Part shown: positions 61,664 through 64,000 of the stretch, in pieces
Layout: every line of letters begins with the position of its first letter
Numbering within the stretch: the stretch's first letter is position 1
Source of the DNA: CBDBIG01 sp965205845 [NCBI: bacterium]
GTDB taxonomy: Bacteria; SAR324
Length of the DNA stretch: 64,000 bases
Direction of reading: 5' to 3'
NCBI GenBank assembly: GCA_965205845.1
Contig: CBDBIG010000005.1
Location: 310,001 to 374,000, forward strand
Made by a program: the position numbers and the translations under genes
The notes under the pieces: generated by a model
Databases searched by the model: none
What the model was told of the DNA's origin: nothing
What the model saw: the letters and a program-made list of their open reading frames with translations, nothing else

Positions 61664-63469
61664 ATGCCGCATTACCGCTTTGCGGGTATATTGTTGTTTT
61701 GCATGCTATGTCGTGCCTATGGTGCCTCGGCACAAGCACCGCCAAACCCTGCCCCCTTGCGTAAGGCGAGCACGCAGCTGCGTACGTTATATATTGCTGT
61801 AACGGGCGACGTAAAAGGCTGGCTATGGCGTCCAGCAGTGCATCCGCATCGCCGTGCTGGCGGGTTTGCTTTGCTAACACCCCACTTGATGCGGTTGCGC
61901 AAAGCCCATCCGCAGCTTATTTTGCTTGATGGGGGCGATTTTTTGGCGGATGCCCCTGAAACACAATGGGCGCAACACCAAGGCAGGTTGCCCTTGGCTA
62001 TTCCCATGATGGAAGCACTGGGGTATGATGCCGCGGTGTTGGGCAACAGAGATTTAGCGCACTTGCGTCTGTTCCCTCATTGGAAATTGCAGGCCGGTGT
62101 GCCATGGTTGGCGGCCAATGTGCATGCTCAAATCCAACCAGATGCGCCGTTTACCCTGCCATTTGCTTCCTTTGTCCTGCTAAAAAGGGGTGGGTTGCGC
62201 ATTGCCATCGTTGGCATGACGCAACCTGGGGGACGCTACGCCGTGCCTAAGCATCAAACCCAATGGGTGGCAAAGAGTTTGCTTCCAGTTGGAGCACAGC
62301 TTGCCAAAAAAGCACGCACAGAACATCGGGCTGACTTGGTAATTGGTGTGGTGCATAGCGGGGTCAATCCACATTATGGGCGGCAGTCATCTCATCTCCA
62401 AGGCAAAGACCCGCCTGCCATGGCTGGTTTATTGGCATGGCCTGAGGGCACAAAACCGCACACAGGTTTTGATATTCTTGTGAGTTCTTCGGCCCACCGC
62501 TTACACCCTTTGGCGTACCAAGGGTGGGTAAGACCGCGCCCAAACTACACAACCCCGCTTATAGAAACAGGGGCCTACGCCTCGCATTTGCTGTTGCTGC
62601 GCGTACATATGGGTGCGTTTTCGGCCGCTTCTTCTAAGCAAGGGCATGCAAAAAATTCCATAGCCAACATAAGCCAGGTTGAAACCGCACCTGCTTGGCG
62701 TGTAATGCGGGTTGAAGCCAAGGCCATTTCATTAAAACCCGACCCCAACACGCCTATTTTGGGCTACGTACCCAAGGCCTTGCAAGGGCCATTACAACAG
62801 ATGTGGCGCTGGCTAAACATGCCTACACCTTGGAAAATAAAACGACGTCCTACCAAGCGTACGTTTTGGACATGCCTTGGTGCGTTGCGGCACCGTGCAG
62901 CCTTGCACATCATTAACCAGCAGCACTTTGCTCAGCCTATTCATGCACCCACGATAAAAACCCTTACCTTGTTGCCCATCCCTTATTGGCTACCGCGTGC
63001 TTTTCCTAAAACGGAACGTGGGCACGCCGTAACCCGCAAGCATCTTTATCGCTGGTTTCCCTACCCCCTAACGTTGGTACAACGCTCCATGCGTGTGGCG
63101 CAATTGCGTTTTTTAACGCGTAACTATGCCAATTTGTTGCATAATACCCGGCGCATGTCCTTGCAAAAGGCGAGTGTGATTCTATCGGGCCCCGGTTTTT
63201 GGGAACCCATAGCCAAGGATGTACACAGCCATGGCAACGCTTTTTGGACCAAACTTAGCCAAAATGTGGCTGCGGGACCTCATGCCACGCTCCTCGTTTG
63301 GACGAGTGCCAATTTGTGGAATAGCGTGCATGGCTTAGGAGAACGTGCGTGGTTACCTGCACCCAAGCCCGCTCAATTTGCCCCAGGCGAGCTGCGCGAA
63401 GCATTGTTTACCACCTTAAAACACGCATCCGCCTTACCCATGGCTTGCCACACATGGTTTAAACGCTAA
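61664..63469 (+). CDS. exported 5'-nucleotidase-like protein with altered metal site
   Basis: Predicted periplasmic protein of about 601 residues. ATG 61664 (MPHYRFAGILLFCMLCRAYGASAQA) gives a signal peptide. The N-terminal 330 residues follow the metallophosphoesterase domain of UshA/CpdB-like nucleotidases: VTGDVKGWLWRP at the DxH position, ILLDGGDFLAD, AAVLGNRDLAHL at GNH(E/D), and IGVVHSGVNPH. The His of DxH is Lys, and the His of GNH is Arg. The C-terminal part ends HTWFKR and is less conserved. The catalytic role is therefore uncertain. It is preceded by the 88-bp array, with no ribosome site visible. Confidence 0.65.
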   Translation: MPHYRFAGILLFCMLCRAYGASAQAPPNPAPLRKASTQLRTLYIAVTGDVKGWLWRPAVHPHRRAGGFALLTPHLMRLRKAHPQLILLDGGDFLADAPETQWAQHQGRLPLAIPMMEALGYDAAVLGNRDLAHLRLFPHWKLQAGVPWLAANVHAQIQPDAPFTLPFASFVLLKRGGLRIAIVGMTQPGGRYAVPKHQTQWVAKSLLPVGAQLAKKARTEHRADLVIGVVHSGVNPHYGRQSSHLQGKDPPAMAGLLAWPEGTKPHTGFDILVSSSAHRLHPLAYQGWVRPRPNYTTPLIETGAYASHLLLLRVHMGAFSAASSKQGHAKNSIANISQVETAPAWRVMRVEAKAISLKPDPNTPILGYVPKALQGPLQQMWRWLNMPTPWKIKRRPTKRTFWTCLGALRHRAALHIINQQHFAQPIHAPTIKTLTLLPIPYWLPRAFPKTERGHAVTRKHLYRWFPYPLTLVQRSMRVAQLRFLTRNYANLLHNTRRMSLQKASVILSGPGFWEPIAKDVHSHGNAFWTKLSQNVAAGPHATLLVWTSANLWNSVHGLGERAWLPAPKPAQFAPGELREALFTTLKHASALPMACHTWFKR

Positions 63470-63758
63470 GGGCAAAAAATCCCAAATTTGATATGATATT
63501 TTACACGTGTAACCGTTCCCATGCTTTGCCACCGTCCGTTTCGCCGTTTAATCTTAAATGGGGTATTTTTTTCAGACTAACGTTGCCATCAACCGCTTGC
63601 CCCCTTTTTAAGCCCATGCGCTTAGCATTGCTTCATCTCCGCCTTGCCCGCCCAACGCCCGCGCCGTTAATCTGTCCCTTGCGCCTCAATGGATGTGCGC
63701 CCGCGAAGGTCGGGGAGGGTAAAGATACCCTCTTTGAACATCACGAGTTGCCCTGTGC
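63470..63758. other. intergenic region left of the 46-bp array
   Basis: No convincing gene. Short frames (for example from 63493) have no recognisable motif. The next coding sequence must begin beyond the window. Confidence 0.4.
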
Positions 63759-63884
63759 TTTCAATGTGGTGGCAAAGCATGGGGACAGTCATAATATCCC
63801 GCTATTTCAATGTGGTGCAAAAGCATGGGGACAGTCATAATATCCCGCTATTTCAATGTGGTGCAAAAGCATGGGGACGGGGAC
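63759..63884. repeat. 46-bp tandem repeat, 2.7 copies
   Basis: Units start at 63759, 63805 and 63851 with the core catggggacagtcataatat. The unit word ttcaatgtggtg plus catggggac also occurs near 878-898. Confidence 0.93.
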
Positions 63885-63895
63885 ACTCGAACAGG

Positions 63896-63914
63896 GCCTT
63901 AAAAAGTGTAAGGC
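63896..63914. repeat. dispersed hairpin GCCTTA-N7-TAAGGC
   Basis: Second copy of the hairpin seen at 965-983. Both are preceded by aacagRg and share stem and loop length but not loop sequence. It adjoins the 46-bp array, as the first copy adjoins the matching catggggacag word, suggesting a composite dispersed element. Confidence 0.5.
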
Positions 63915-64000
63915 TATGTGTCCCAAAAAGGCGCAAACCCGCATTCCACCCTTTTTTGGGCGGGACACATGCCCCCCACCCCTTTAGCGCAAACAGACTG

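Overview
The window looks like chromosome of an alphaproteobacterium of middling GC. This is inferred from gene content: DnaK-partner-like J protein, PurF, FabI, KdtA/WaaA, a KdsD-type arabinose-5-phosphate isomerase, an RF1-L31-Rho cluster and an EgtD-like methyltransferase. No rRNA or species marker is present. It carries housekeeping genes for a Gram-negative envelope (lipid A/Kdo/heptose, Omp85-type barrel, periplasmic DsbA-like protein), interspersed with long gene-poor gaps holding decayed genes. That pattern suggests a host-associated or otherwise eroding genome (inference).

Layout. 1-2750: two paralogous peptide-type ABC substrate-binding proteins on the minus strand. 2751-3986: gap with a decayed phage-type P63C-like gene. 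3987-6779: dprA and metY. 7032-9899 (minus): an RCC1-repeat lipoprotein, truA and thioredoxin. 10177-13076 (plus): dxr and a BenE-family permease. 13292-19437 (minus): purF with a duplicated tail, a J-domain protein, dapB, queF, fabI and a DsbA-like protein. 20403-22926: an AT-richer sodium/solute symporter locus whose large subunit is a multi-frameshift pseudogene. 23157-25168: an RluA-family pseudouridine synthase and a tyrosine recombinase, overlapping. 26257-31607: apt, aspS, an unknown gene and a heptosyltransferase. 31797-35005: waaA, an MFS transporter and rlmH. 35022-38617: an HTH-AbrB regulator and a large fusion of a metal-ligand-less M1-like peptidase with an Omp85-like barrel. 39691-42824: an RNB exonuclease and hemE. 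42825-44688: relic of a D12 adenine methyltransferase and an orphan phage tail-collar protein. 44800-57000: a long minus-strand series kdsD, prfA, rpmE, rho, ftsK N-terminal domain, coaD, phosphohexomutase, class III CoA transferase, CinA-like protein and EgtD-like methyltransferase. 57216-60987: a heterodimeric ABC exporter pair. 61210-61282: tRNA-Val(CAC), followed by an 88-bp tandem array and a degenerate 5'-nucleotidase-like exported protein.

The most distinctive property is the number of direct and tandem duplications of 14 to about 180 bp, many lying exactly on gene ends or gene junctions: prfA/kdsD x3, unknown/heptosyltransferase x2, coaD 5' end x2, purF 3' end x2, kdsD 3' end, tRNA downstream x3.3. 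At two junctions the duplication produces chimeric mini-ORFs carrying the start of the downstream gene and ending at the old stop region, so the stop/start spacing of the operon is kept. In the symporter a 25-bp duplication has killed the gene. Together with phage-gene relics this suggests ongoing tandem-duplication mutagenesis and decay rather than a single mobile island. No CRISPR array, intact insertion sequence or intact prophage was seen.
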